Assembly: GCA_965153455.1 (NCBI GenBank) | Contig: OZ234496.1 | Coordinates: forward strand, 4,597,207-4,661,206 | DNA: 64,000 bases | Direction of reading: 5' to 3' | From: Sphagnum compactum | Taxonomy: Eukaryota > Bryophyta > Sphagnopsida > Sphagnales | Shown here: positions 1 through 12,235 of the stretch, in pieces | How positions within the stretch are numbered: the stretch's first letter is position 1 | How the letters are laid out: each line of letters opens with the position of its first letter | Notes under the pieces: model-generated | The model's database searches: none | The model's input: only the letters and a program-made list of their open reading frames with translations | What the model was told of the DNA's origin: nothing | Translations under genes and position numbers: made by a program

Positions 1-1239
1 ATTTTCACAACCAGTAATATGATATATATTATTTCCCAAATGTTATGCATTTAATTTTGGGTTTCACTTTTGGCCTTTAAGGATTATATAATTTGAACTT
101 TTCACAAAGTTAATGCCATTTAATATTATTCAGAAAAAGAAAAAATTCCTAATAATGTAAATTAAAGGAGCCATGGGTATATTTATATATACACATGTAT
201 AATAGATTTGGTTTTTCATTTTAGACTACACTATAATTTTATTTTATTAACAATTCAAATAAACATGTTTGAAAATCTATAAATATAACCTTGTCACAAC
301 ACTTGCCACCTTCCATTTGAAAATGATTGAAATGTGAAAATGTCAATTTACCGTGTGCTTATGGTTGATGCTCTTAAAAAGCCCCATTTGTGACGTGACA
401 ATTATCAAATTCTTCAAATGATTTACAAACATGGTAAAAAATATGTGAAATCACATGCGAAATGGATACTACAAATTTCATAAAGATTAAAAATCCTTTC
501 AATCACTTTTGAAGCATATAATTACACCAAAACATAGCATCCATGACTAGGATATATTGTGACTAGTGTTCAAACCTAGTCATGAAATGATATGACCTAG
601 TCATATGTGACTTTAATCGCGATTATAGGTAGCTTCCACTTAGCCCTTTTGTACCCTATGTTGCATTTAATAGCCCCTACATGAATTCAAATAATCAATA
701 ATGAATGTTTAAAACTAAGCTAATCAATGACTAATTATTTTAAGTTCAAATAATTAAGGATCTAATAATCGATTATCTGAAGTCAAATAATTAATTATTT
801 GAAATAGCTCACTAACGAATTAGATGAATTAAAATTATTAACTTTGTAAATTAATTCAATAATTCATTAGTTAGTTAATTCAGATAATTCATTTTGGGAA
901 TCCAAATGATTATTATCTGAATGCTAACATCTGAATTCAGATAATTAATTATCATCATTACCTAATAACTAATATCTGAATTAGGTTGATTAATTTGAAT
1001 AATCAATTTAGATAATTACCTATTAAACATTTAATTCAAAAATAATAATTATCAGATTTTTTAAATAAAATAATTATTAAATAATTACTTTGGTAATTTT
1101 TTTATATAAATATTTCATATAATTAATTCACATAATAAAAATTCTAAATAACTAATTCATATCATTATTGTAGATTATTGATTCAGATAATAATAATAAC
1201 TTATTAGGTAATTACTTAACATATATAATTATCAAATGA

Positions 1240-1615
1240 TTTATTATTTACAATCATCTTTGAACTCTATAGGCAAAGTAGTAACCAAGAAAGAACATGC
1301 AAAAAAACAAGCCTTTTCCAAATTACAAAACGATTTAAAAAATCATTTTTCTTCATTTAGACCCCTCTTACTTTCAAAGCTCATAACTTTTTCATCTTTG
1401 AAGCCATTTAAAGTGCTATGAAAGTACCACCTTAAACTCTACAAATCATCTTTGAGCTCCAAATCAATAGAGCAACATCCAAGAATTTTTTGGGTGTTTG
1501 GAGAACAGCTTTGTAGAGTGATTATTTTTGGACTTTTTGACCCCCTCTACTTTGGGGTCCCATAACTTTTTCATTTCTGATCTGTTTTCTGTGATCTTTA
1601 GTGTTTTATATGAGC
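1240..1615. repeat. Two-copy divergent tandem repeat, period about 180-190 bp
   Basis: Matching words recur in the same order. CAATCATCTTTGAACTC near 1250 matches CAAATCATCTTTGAGCTC near 1440. GACCCCTCTTACTTT followed by CATAACTTTTTCAT near 1360-1400 matches GACCCCCTCTACTTT followed by CATAACTTTTTCAT near 1538-1576. The copies are clearly diverged. It may be a fragment of a retrotransposon or an old satellite. Confidence 0.55.
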
Positions 1616-1924
1616 CAAGAAGAGAGCTTCAATTTCCTTTTGGACACTAGAAACAAAGAAGCCCACCTTGAGTTTTGCCAAGCTCCGAGGTCTGATGTGT
1701 TTGAAAATGGGCTTGTTTACTTAAAGTGCAACAAAAACATTCAACCCATAAGCTTTGTGTTTTACTCTCATATCGCAAACTATATACACAAGGCGTGTTT
1801 CCTAGTACTAACTCAAGGAAATAAACTTACTGGTTTGGGCTAGCTTTAAAAAAAACTTAATTTAAATAGCAAAACATAAAACAAAATGGAAGTAATTATG
1901 TAAGTTGTTATTCTTTGACTCAAT

Positions 1925-2085
1925 TACTTTTCTACGTACTTGCCTACTTAGGTCAATAATTGGATCTTACTTTTTGACCTACTTAAGTAGGTTTCCTGCC
2001 TATCTAATTTTGTGTAGGTAGATAGGTATATAACCTAGGTAAGTAGGTAGGACCTATTAACCTACCTACCTATTAAATATTTAAA
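1925..2085. repeat. Degenerate TAGG/CCTA simple-repeat tract
   Basis: The stretch is dense in TAGGTAGG and CCTACCTA words broken by other bases. The same sequence character returns on a larger scale at about 29990-31530, so it is a genome-wide low-complexity type in this organism, not a local accident. Confidence 0.6.
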
Positions 2086-5000
2086 ATTCGATTTAAAATG
2101 TCACGTGTCAACTTATGATTGTCTCACGTGTCAAATGTAGGACCATTTGAAACAAAAAATCATAATGGACATATTAATAGTAATTTTTGTATATTAAGTT
2201 TAATCAATTAATCTAATGGTCTAGATTGATCAATATTGAACATTAGATACAATTGTAGTCAAGTAATATATTGTAAATGGCATATATGACTATAAACCCA
2301 ATCATGGATGTAGTTATATATATGGGTCCATTCACGGTAAGGACTTTTTAAACCTACTTTTTACAAATAACATTTATATGAGACAAATTTAATTGAGAAA
2401 AATTGAATAGTCCAATATAAAATAATTTTGTGTTAATGGTGATTTCTCACATTCATACATAATTGTGTATGAATATTTTGGTTTAATGCTAGGAACACAG
2501 AACATCCCAAGAAATTCCAAAATGAGTATCAATGGACATCCAAATATGGTTTTTGGCAAGATTATTTCCTACACATGTGACTTGCATTTAAAACTAGACA
2601 TTTTGAACCCATTGAACATTATTTTTTTTATCAAATGGTTTTTTAAATGAGTCCTTTGCCTTGTAGCACCCCTTTTTTTAAAATTTAAAGACTTTGAAAT
2701 TTTGATACAATTTGATTTTTCATCAAGTTCATCTAATGAACATGTACTTTCATAAAAAAGGGGCATATTTTTTGTTGTAAAACATATTTGAAATTAATTG
2801 TATGACTTTATACATTCCTTTTGATTCATTTATAAAACAATCTACTTTAGACACTTGATTATTTTAGTTTATAGGATTCAAAATGACATTTACATAATAT
2901 TCAAATTATTTTAAATTATTTTAATTAATTTAAAAAGACATCATTTTATCTATTGGCATACAACAATCCACTACAATTATAATAATGTAGGTAAAAAAAA
3001 TCCAAAGTTGTCTTTGGCAATGCTTTTTTAGTTAGACAATCCTTTTTGGTGCCCCAATCGTGAGTGGATCCATATCCATCTTTTTAATGTAGTGATATTT
3101 GCATTTGTCACTACATAGTTATGTAGATATATTATGTACAAATATACTCCAAACCACCATAATATAGAAAGAAAAAATATATTTTATTTTCTATTCTCTT
3201 GCTTGGGTTATGTTGTGACATAATATGCATAAACATTATGAAACTCCTTAGCTTTGACATGGTTTAAGCTCAAAGATGCACCATTCAAGAAAATATTGCA
3301 ATGTGATTACACAAAGGGGGCCACTAAAGAGTGCTTTCACCATGTCGCATGTTCCAATTGGAGGTCATTTGACCCTTATTTCTAACTTTTAATGCTTATG
3401 AATCAAACTATGCATTTGATTCTTGGCCTTTCCTTTGGCCATAACTCCTAACTCCCATTCCAAATGAAGAATACATTTTGGATATTTAAGTTTCAGGACC
3501 TTTTCAAAGGATATATTGACGGCCCAATTTGAACCATGTTATTATTTGCATTTTTTCCCAAAGACTTAGGATACTTTAGGACCCTAATTCCCGAAACAAT
3601 TCCCATTTGGAAGCGCTTGGGACTCACTTCATTTGCATTATCTCAACTTGTGGGAGTGTGCTTGAGTCCTAGCACACCCTTGTGGCCTACTCCTTTTCTT
3701 TGTTTCCTAGTTTTGTTCTTGGGCCCATTTTCTATTTAGAAGCATGCAACTTCCTTTATCATGCGAAAAATACTTTGTTGTCCTTCTTAAAAGTTGGTTT
3801 CAAACACAACTTAGGGTCATTACATATTCTCCACCATTATCATATTTTATTTTTAATTTTATTTTCTTTGATTGATTTTCCAATTTTTTTTTGCAATGTT
3901 GAAATTTTTGGATATTTTTATTTTTATTTCAACAAATACACCAAGGTGATTTGAAAGAAATCATTAATGAAATTTAGGAAATATCAACATCTATCTAATG
4001 TATAAATGCATTAAACAACCACAAATATCAAAATGTTTTTTTGACCTCCATTCATCACAAACTTCCTTCGGCAAAATTTGAATATGATTATAATGAATCA
4101 TTAGATGTATGTTATTATTACGTTTTTTCACATCATTATTGTGTTTTTTTCATTTTTTTCCTTTATTGTTGATAAAATTCTTGTTGAAAATATATAAACA
4201 TAATGAACAATGGTTTTGACTTATTAATTGCATGATTATGACAATGAAAATGATAATGGTTTGTCATTTTACCATTATTTTCATGACACAAATGCAAATT
4301 TTTACCATTCAAGGAGATTTGAAATTTATATCATTTTAAAGAATAATTATGTTTATGTTGATATTATGATAATAAAATATAATTTTAAGATTTGTTGAAA
4401 TAATGAAAAAATGACATTTGACCCAAATTATGTTATATAGTAGTTCCCATTATTTTTACATAATTAATAGTTTGTGATGTTCTTGGGAAAACATTTTTTA
4501 TTTTGTTTCCAAACAATACATGATTTGCATATATGCAATTGCTTTACATCAAAAACACGTATTCATGTAGACATTTGCTATAATTCTTATATTAGCCTTT
4601 CATTTATATGGCCCAATCTATGATGTTATAAGTTAATTTGTGTTAATTCAGATGTAATAAGGATAATAGTAGCTATACTTTTTTTACACTATGCTTTTCC
4701 AAGTTTATATAAATCATTGTCAATGGGGTGAGTTGCTACCATGTGACGTTTAGCATTAGTTAACACACATTATCCACCTTTAATGTTTATCTTTCCTCCT
4801 ACCGTAACAAATTATTTGATAGAAAATAATTTTTTCTTAAGTTTAAGAACATACAAAACAATAGGATTTTCTTTAATGTTATCACTACCCAACTTAATGG
4901 TAACTTTCCTTAACCAAGAGTAATGTTGACATTTTTTGTAAGGGTTTTTTTCAACATCAAATTTGTAATTAAAAATGTATGTGTCGAATGGGTTGTCTTT

Positions 5001-7565
5001 TTAGTGAATTAGTAGATGTGTTGTAACCTAGCATTGACATACTATGCATTATTTAAATAATATTGTTTCATTTTCATTGACAAGTGATCCAACATGTAAT
5101 TGGGTGAAATAATGAATAGGTGGACAATTTGGATTGTCACACTTATAATATTTCTAGATTACATACAAATGTAAAATTTAAAGCCATATTCAAAATTAAC
5201 ATTTTCAACTTTTAAATTATTCATTTTGTCATAAATTTTAATGGGAATCATCATAAAATTTTGGATGAATTCTAAGAAGATTATGGACTCATAATGGACT
5301 TTTGAAATGATAACATTATGTTTGTCACACAAAAAAATGAAAAATGTGAACTCAAAAAAATGTCAATTTTTTCAAAAAAAATAAAATCATCAAATGAAAA
5401 AATTATTTCTAAAGTGCATTGATATTTTTTTAACATATATATTTTTACTTTTAAATTTTTAAATGACATTATTGTTGTAAATTTTAATCGTTTGCATGGA
5501 TATTTTGATCATTCACATGTTTAGGGATATTCATAGGTTGATTTATAAATATTTATGATTAAAAGCATAGGGGATAATTACAGGATTTATGGTTTGATAT
5601 TGTTTAAACTATGAAAAAAATAGCTAATGTTATATTATGGATTCCAAACACCACTTATGAGCCACCTAACCATGTTTTTACCCAATTCTTGAATCAAAGA
5701 TATGAATTTGTTTTGTGACATTTTCATTTTTATAATATGGAATTTGTCTTTAAAGTATATTATTATTACAACATCTTGAAATATTTCTAATAATTCTCTC
5801 CAAGGGATTTCTTGTGTTGCACATGATTGCACATGTGACATTACATAGTTATCTAAACAATTATTAATGATTATGAGGCTATTATCTTTCTCCTCTTGCA
5901 CCTATGGAAGATATGGTTTGCACACCAAAAACTATTTGTATTGTTGTTGGTACAAAAGGTTTTACTCTAATTCTATTCATTATATATGGACCAAAGTTAT
6001 TTTGATTTGAATAACAATGTCAATCTATGTTTCCATATATGGAAGTGAGTTCTTTCAAACTTCAGAATGTTACTAATATCAAACTTTATGGTTAATTTGC
6101 CATTATGTTTATTCAATATCAATTGTTTCCTAGGTCACAAATGCACTATATCAAAACTTGGGCTTTGCATTGCTAGGTAATCCCAATGATGATCACCTTT
6201 TTTTTTTTCTCTTTTTTCATGTTTTCATATGGTTTCCAATAGGGTGAATGCACATCAAAGTGGCTCATTTTTTGAATCATGATGCACATTTTTGCAAAGT
6301 GCCTTTTCTTTGGACACCTGTAACGAATAATAAAACTTATTAAATTGAAAATTTGAAATTGATTATACATTAACAATTTGATTATGAAAATACTTATGTA
6401 ATTGATTATTTTTCAATAAAAGTACACCCACTTTTCACAATGGATTTTTCAAGTATAAAAATATGTAATGGTTGATAGATTAGCATGGTGGAAATTAAAA
6501 AGGCTCATATTAAATTCCATTCCAAGTTATCTATATTGAATCAATATATGGTGCAACTTCAAATAATAAACTTTTATGTGAAAGACTTCCCTGAAAAATC
6601 ATAGTCAAATTCTAATTAGGGACTTTTGAATGGTCGAAATTGAACCATATTTTCATAAGTCCCTAACATAATTGTTTTTTCTCAAATTTCAACTTTGTAA
6701 TAGATATATATATGGAATATGTAGGTAGGCTCCTATTAATATGGCATATATTGCTTTTGATATATGAACTTTATTATCATTGAACTGATGATATTAGAAA
6801 AAATCAAAAATTTGACATTGGAAAATGAACTTTTGGGGACTCTTGTTTTTTCAAAAAATGAGCACCTTATAATACACACACCCAAGGCAATTTGTCTTTT
6901 CATATCCATGTTGCTAGCTAAAGAAAAGGAGTGAAATGGTTATAAGGATAGGAAATGGTTATTAGAGAAAAAAATGAGTAGTTGGGTTGGGAAATGTAGT
7001 AGTTATTTTTGGAATTGTCTTTAAAATTGTGCCAGGATGACCATATGAAGAACGATGCAAAATCAATTGTCCAAGGATAGTCGTACAAAAATTTATGCAA
7101 AATTTTCAATATATTAGTTCTTCAAAAAAATTTGTTAGTGGAATTTCTTAAGTCACAAATGCACTACATTAGAATTTTAGTTATTTACATGTGCAAATTC
7201 TTGTGTTTGGGGTTAGTGATGTGTAGTTATGACCATCAACATTGGTGAGTTGATTACAAAAAATTTATCTTAATTTGAATTATTCAAAATTATTTTATCA
7301 ATCTCTTACAAATACAAAGTTTTTAATGTAATTTTACATTATACATTTTCTTAATTGTGTTCTAACAACATTGATTTGCAAAACATAGCTAGAAGAATGC
7401 AATGATGCAACAAAACATCCACTACATTTTTTCTTGCCATGTTCGTTTATCAAAATGACTTGCCATCTTTAGATAAAACAACACCAAATCAAACTGAGGT
7501 GTCTAGGTCTAGATGTGACCAATTCAATTTGGGCTTTGCTTGTTGTGCATTATTAGTGACGATCA

Positions 7566-7590
7566 ATTATTATTATTATTATTATTATTT
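7566..7590. repeat. ATT trinucleotide microsatellite
   Basis: About eight uninterrupted ATT units in AT-rich intergenic DNA. A similar short ATT run occurs at about 34650-34670. Confidence 0.8.
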
Positions 7591-8121
7591 AATACTTTTG
7601 TGTGGTTTTCAATAGTTCATCATTATTTATATCACCATTAAATTCACTTTGAATTAATATAAATATAATGGACATGAAAAGACACATCTTAATTTGCCTT
7701 TTTCATTATTTATGTTGGTTTGTAGGGAAAAGGAGTGAGGTAGTTATAAGGATAGGAGACAGTTGTTTTGAAAGTTAGTAAGAAAAGAGATAATTATTAA
7801 GAAAGGAGTAAAATAGTTAGGCTTGGAAATGAGGTAGGTATCAATTATTTTTGGAATTATCTAAGGACAACCATACAAAGGATTATGCAAGATCAATTAT
7901 CCAATGAGTATCATACGAAAAATTATACAGTGCATGACACCTAAAGGCGACCTGTAAAAAAGTTTGGTGGCCAAATTTGGGCCAAAAATTTCAGCATAAA
8001 TCCGAGGAGTTTTTTGAATTTGGGTTAGGGTATGTAGGGTTAGGGTTATGGAGTGGCGCGGCCTCTGCTCCTTCTGGCGGGCCCGTGCGTAGGCATGCAC
8101 AAGCCCATACTACTTCGTCTT

Positions 8122-8189
8122 CACCCACATCCAATTCGCAGACAATAGTGGCCACCACCCACATCCAATTCGTAGACAATAGTGGCCAC
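8122..8189. repeat. 34-bp direct duplication inside the transposon
   Basis: Two adjacent copies of a 34-bp unit starting CACCCACATCCAATTCG, at 8122-8155 and 8156-8189, differ at one position (CGCAGAC against CGTAGAC). It lies just upstream of the broken coding stretch. Confidence 0.85.
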
Positions 8190-8229
8190 CATGGGGAGAC
8201 TTAACAAACGAAAGTAGCAGCTCAAGAGA

Positions 8230-8607
8230 CTGGCTGAGGCCAGCAAGCACGTCGCGACAAGGATGAGTCTGGACGCGAGGAGGAGGAGGAGGTGACTGTG
8301 TTCGACGACGAGACGACCGTTGATGTTGACGTTGACGGGCTTGGCGAGGATGCTGTTTGGCAGGAGGAAGAGCTTGAGTTTGAGGACGTGGATGAGCCTG
8401 GCGAGGACGAAGCGGAGCAGGCGTAGGGACGGTTGGAGGAGTTGCGAATCCAGCTGGAGAGCAAGTGGCCTGCCCGTTACGTGGGGAACTTGGAATGCTC
8501 AAAGCGTCGACGTCGCTAGAAGCAGAGGAAGGCAGCTGTTGGGACCAAGAAGCTGACCTCGTTCTTTGCGCCTGTCGACGAATTCCGCGCGCCACGTTGG
8601 AGAACAT
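8230..8607 (+). pseudogene. Broken acidic/basic coding stretch inside the transposon
   Basis: One reading frame gives a very acidic run (FDDETTVDVDVDGLGEDAV, then EEELEFEDVDEPGEDEAE) ended by TAG. The same frame continues in a plausible protein with ELRIQLESKWPARY, a basic patch CSKRRRR ended by another TAG, then KQRKAAVGTKKLTSFFAP. A lysine-rich patch followed by K-L-T-S-F-F resembles, from memory, the N-terminal region of some eukaryotic transposon proteins. At least two in-frame stops show that it is dead. The long minus-strand ORF here (8607-8110) is a by-product of the GC-rich composition. It could instead be a captured host gene fragment. I do not recognise the full protein. Confidence 0.5.
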
Positions 8608-8880
8608 TAACTAAGCCATAGCAGGGTTAGGGGTTATTTAGCCCTAACCCTTAAGCTCCCTATAAATCCTTGTGGCCAAATATGGGCCGCCCCAGCCAAA
8701 TTTGGACGAAAGTCATCAATTTCGACCAATAATATAAAAAGATTTTGACAAACGGGTTGCGTAACTTTGTTCAGCATGTGAAGAACTGCATAAATACTCC
8801 GAGTTTTTGGGGTTACACGTTGTGTGGGAAGAATATTTAAGCTTGACATTTGGGGTCGCCTTTAGGTGTCATGCACTGTA

Positions 8881-9429
8881 CAATGACCACAATCTTGGAC
8901 ACAAATGGAACATCATTTTGGTTCCTAGTATTTGCATCAAATTTCAGATTTGCATTATCATTGTATTTGACAAGGGACCAACATTCCATCGGCAACTTCG
9001 TGTACAACATACCATTTGTACATGTGAATCTTCACTCAAGATGATTATACTACTTCCATTTCTAATGACAAAATAGGTGCCCATGAAAGTTCAACTTTGG
9101 GCAAACCATATTGGTTTAGGGTTTAGGGTTAGATGTCAACCCCTAACTCTGACCCAATCTCTTCATTTTATGTCTCTTAATAAGCTAGAATCTGTTGTGT
9201 CGACAGATGCATGGATCATATTGTGCATGGATTCCATTCAATTAGGTTGTGACCACACTCATTCATATTGTGTTAGTGTTGAATTTGCTGGAACGGACAG
9301 AATGGTTACCATCAACATGTGTTTGCAGTTTTATCTGCCAATCTTATGGATGTGGATTCCATTTGGTCAACTAAAAGTCTGAATTACTGGACTCTGAGCT
9401 CAAGAAATCTAATGATTTTCTTTCTTGGA
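8881..9429. other. Transposon flank with no clear gene
   Basis: The base composition is intermediate and there are several short plus-strand ORFs. None has a motif I can name. A telomere-like GGTTTAGGGTTTAGGGTTAG stretch lies near 9114-9133. Part of this DNA may be the 5' portion of the decayed acyl-activating-enzyme gene that follows, but I could not match its N-terminal region. Confidence 0.4.
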
Positions 9430-10764
9430 TGCAGAATGTATCTTGTTGTAGTTGTAACCAAGGACTACCAAGCCTGGCATGAGGTAGCAGCTCAAAAGAT
9501 ACAGCTTGTCTCTGCCTCCTCCCATACTCCCAAGTCTTGAGAATGGCACACATGATGAAGAGATGAATGTTTGGTATGATAGTGAAACAATTGTTGGCGA
9601 GAGTGCGAATGATCTCATCTACTTTAGAAGGTATGCTCTCAAGTAGCAATTCATATAGTATCAGACACTGCCATACTTCAGAGTTGGGATTGGAATTTTG
9701 ACATGTACTTCCTTCAAATGTTGGCAAATGCCGGTGGATCTGGAAAGTGTGAGCCTGGATAAAATTACATTTGAGTCTTGCAGCCAGGACATGGGTTGTG
9801 AGGTTTCCTGATCAGGTTTTTGATCAACATTGTGCTGAAAATAATGTCTAAATGTTTTGCATAACCAGTGTTGATTTTCTACACCAATGGAACCACAGGA
9901 AAGCCCAAGGTGTTGTTCATACCCACGATAGTATTGACTTTTAGGTCAGTGTGTATGTGTGTCCTACAGAGAGATGATCCAACTGTGTGTGTCTGTGTGT
10001 GTGTGAATTTCATTCCTGGTGCTCCATGCAACTGGGGATGGGTCAATTACTATGTAACACACTGTTTTAAATTGAGTGCAGTGGAGTCTATGGTAAGTGG
10101 AGTTTTAGCAGACCTTGCAGCTCATTCTCTCAAAGTTGTAGCAATCTGCAGTTGCATATACACTTTCTGTAAATCAGCTGATATTGCTGACTTGGAATGA
10201 ACCTATTCTGGTCTCAAACAACTCAATTCTTCTTAGCACATTCAGCATGCACATAGCTTGTCAGAAACCTTCATAACTCTGGAAAGAGGACTGTGCAGTT
10301 TCATTCCTCTCTTACATCCTGGAGTTCTATTGTCATGGCTCTTGGTTTATGAAAGCTGGAAGGAAATTCTACCATTGATGGGAGGTGTGGAGTTTGATCA
10401 TTGCAGGTGAGAATTGTTGCCAATGAGACAGTTGTTAGGGAACTCTATACCAAGATTCCTGGAATGTTCACTGAATGCTGGTGTCAACCACAATTATAGA
10501 AAAGATGGGGTGTCCAATTCTCATCGTTTCAGTGCCACACTATTGAGGTACATAGATTTGTTCCTTGTTGGTCTATTTTGTAGCATCCGTTGATAGCTAA
10601 GTGTGTAGTAATTGGCATTCCTTACAAGGACTACAGGGAGAGATTGTCACAGCCATGATAGTGTGTCATGAAGAACAGAATGCTGTGAAGGCAGCTGTTC
10701 ATCAGCCCATCCTCACTTTACAAGCTGCCGATGGGCTCCTAATCTAATCACCCTCCTCTATAAG
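9430..10764 (+). pseudogene. Decayed malonyl-CoA synthetase-like (AAE13-type) gene
   Basis: This is a relic of an AMP-forming acyl-activating enzyme. Malonyl-CoA synthetase (AAE13 in Arabidopsis) activates malonate to malonyl-CoA. Recognisable pieces lie in family order: VVVVTKDYQAWHEVAAQK near 9440; the ATP-binding motif YTNGTTGKPK at 9880-9909; KLSAVESM at 10069-10092, followed by a good donor GTAAGT; HPLIAKCVVIGIPYKDY from 10584 after a TTTTGTAG acceptor; then VTAMIVCHEEQ and ITL-like residues to a GTCAGA donor at 10765. One base is missing after GKPK: GVVHTHDSIDF is readable only in the next frame. A second shift follows KDY, and in-frame stops occur. The middle of the AMP-binding domain (between the GKPK motif and KLSA) and the C-terminal lysine region are missing or unrecognisable. 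The assignment to AAE13, rather than another acyl-activating enzyme, rests on the KLSA...VVIGIP.KDY...VTA block. Confidence 0.7.
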
Positions 10765-11052
10765 GTCAGATGCTCTGCACATATTTCTTGGTTTTTGAGT
10801 TATCATTCTTTCTAGGCACTGCTATCTGAGTGGCCATTTGCAGATGAATAGTGACAAATTTCTTTAATGGGAATTTGAAAGACCATATTGCATTGATCTT
10901 CTGACACTAGTGTTAACCATAAACTCCTCAAAGACCATCTTTCACATTTCAGCTGGGTTCTTAGTACACCCTTATCTTTCTCTTTACATGATTGTGGTTT
11001 CATGTATTTTGCACTGGTGAACAAGAAAGGAGCAGAACTTGCTTCTTTCAAG

Positions 11053-11187
11053 AATTGCTACCAAGGTGATCCTTCCAGTAACCAAGAACAATCTTTTAAG
11101 CTTGCACATATTTCTACATGGAATTGCTGCATGATCCTCCAAGTAACCGAGAACAATTCTCTTATGATTGCACATGTTTCTAAATGG
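11053..11187. repeat. Two-copy direct duplication, about 69 bp
   Basis: AATTGCTACCAAGGTGATCC at 11053 and AATTGCTGCATGATCCTCC at 11122 begin two units. Each continues through GTAACCAAGAACAATTCT-like sequence to GCACATATTTCTACATGG or GCACATGTTTCTAAATGG. In the minus-strand ORF across it the duplication appears as repeated RNMC.(H/L)KR motifs. No gene is assigned. Confidence 0.65.
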
Positions 11188-11818
11188 AGTCCTTTTGCTG
11201 TACAGTTGATTACCAAGAACCTTGACAGCATAACTGTCTCCAGACCTGCACAGCAAATAGTCAGGAACTCTGGGATCTATGGAAATCTGTCTTCTTTTGG
11301 TTTCTAGCTGTCTGAGTAGATAGACATCTTTGCATCTTGGGTCCCTTTCATCATGATATGGAACAGATACAGGTATATGCAATCTGTTGTCAAGTCAGCA
11401 CCTTTGTGAAATAGATTCATCAATGCATGAGTGGGCTTCAGGAATTCCTTCTTCCATATCTGGGAGTGGTCCCAAAATCTGTACTGTTGGGCTAAGTGAT
11501 CAAAGTCATGGCCACCACCACCATGTGCGGTGGCACCATTCATCCTACAGAATGAAGTCACCATAAAGGGTAAAGCAAAAAAGCATCAAGTGATGGGCCT
11601 CAAGGGTAAAAGCATAAAGTATCAAGCGTGCATTGAAAGGAAAGCTGATCAAAAGGGCATTCTGGGGGCCCAGTCATTTGCAACGGGAAGAAAGTACTGA
11701 TGTGCTGGCCTGCATGTTGTTGTGTGGCCTGGCAGAAATTTACTCTTAATTTTGTGTTACTTTTGTCCTTTGACTGCAGAGAAGCTCAGTGTACCTATCT
11801 TGTTCTTACACTTGGGCA

Positions 11819-12235
11819 GCAGTGACAGAACCACAGGATGTCCATTCAGCTTTTGCTGGAGATCAGTTCAGTTTTTTAGTCTGAGGAGGAAACAGATCAT
11901 GGTTTCTTCATGTGTTGCTGTACCATTTTCAACACAAAGAGCTCTCATTGATGGTCAAATTGTCATCACAGCTACTACAGCAATCCCCGCAAGGTATGGT
12001 AGCCCTGCCACTTTCATCACCACTTCAACAGTTCCACAACACACCATTCACCGAACAAAGATCTTACCAAAATGATCAGTGAAAATGGTAGCCACAATAT
12101 TGAGGCATTTGATGCAAATCTCTTTCCCAATCATTTGCTAGGCTTGCACAAGTGCAAGACCAATTTGACCCCAAATTGAGGAAAAGCATTGACAAGATAC
12201 CAAGAGGAATTTCTGCGAAACTCAAACAAAAGTAG
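11819..12235 (+). other. Unidentified coding-like fragments
   Basis: Two stretches look like protein code in one frame but belong to no open gene. Starting at 11819 one reads AVTEPQDVHSAFAGDQF before a stop. From 12140, just after a CTAG acceptor-like site, one reads RLAQVQDQFDPKLRKSIDK and continues with a basic tail to TAG at 12233-12235. They may be exons of one dead gene, or the 3' end of a second relic beside the acyl-activating enzyme. I do not recognise the family and assign no function. Confidence 0.3.

Larger units (their letters stand above)
1..7925. other. AT-rich gene desert (left edge)
   Basis: I see no supportable gene here. The DNA is strongly AT-rich with many stops in all frames. 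ORFs such as 3536-3954 (+) and 5635-5901 (-) are short and have no splice context or recognisable family motif. The stretch contains a two-copy tandem repeat near 1240-1615, TAGG/CCTA-rich tracts near 1925-2085, two G-box copies (TCACGTGTCAA at 2101 and 2124) that are not near any gene, and a short ATT microsatellite at 7566-7590. It is probably old, mutated transposon-derived DNA. Confidence 0.7.
7926..8880. mobile_element. DNA transposon with perfect 27-bp terminal inverted repeats
   Basis: The first 27 bases (7926-7952, beginning TACAGTGCATGACACC) are the exact reverse complement of the last 27 (8854-8880, ending GGTGTCATGCACTGTA). If the outer TA on each side is the target duplication, the element proper begins and ends CAGTG/CACTG, which fits a TA-targeting cut-and-paste element such as Tc1/mariner. 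No matching 8-bp flanks are present, which argues against hAT. The interior is far richer in G and C than the flanks, especially 8040-8610, and carries a broken coding region at about 8230-8607 plus a 34-bp direct duplication. At 955 bp it is too short to encode a full transposase and is non-autonomous. The perfect ends suggest relatively recent insertion. The superfamily is uncertain. Confidence 0.85.

Noticed and set aside
3536-3954. Overlapping hydrophobic ORFs
   Set aside because: T-rich DNA reads as Phe/Leu; no splice context or family motif.
8022-8051. Telomere-like TTAGGG words (also near 9114-9133)
   Set aside because: Only a few degenerate units; not an interstitial telomere array.
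8110-8607. 165-aa minus-strand ORF
   Set aside because: Long only because the transposon interior is GC-rich; Pro/Ser/Gln/Arg-biased with no motif, while the plus strand shows the better protein-like reading.
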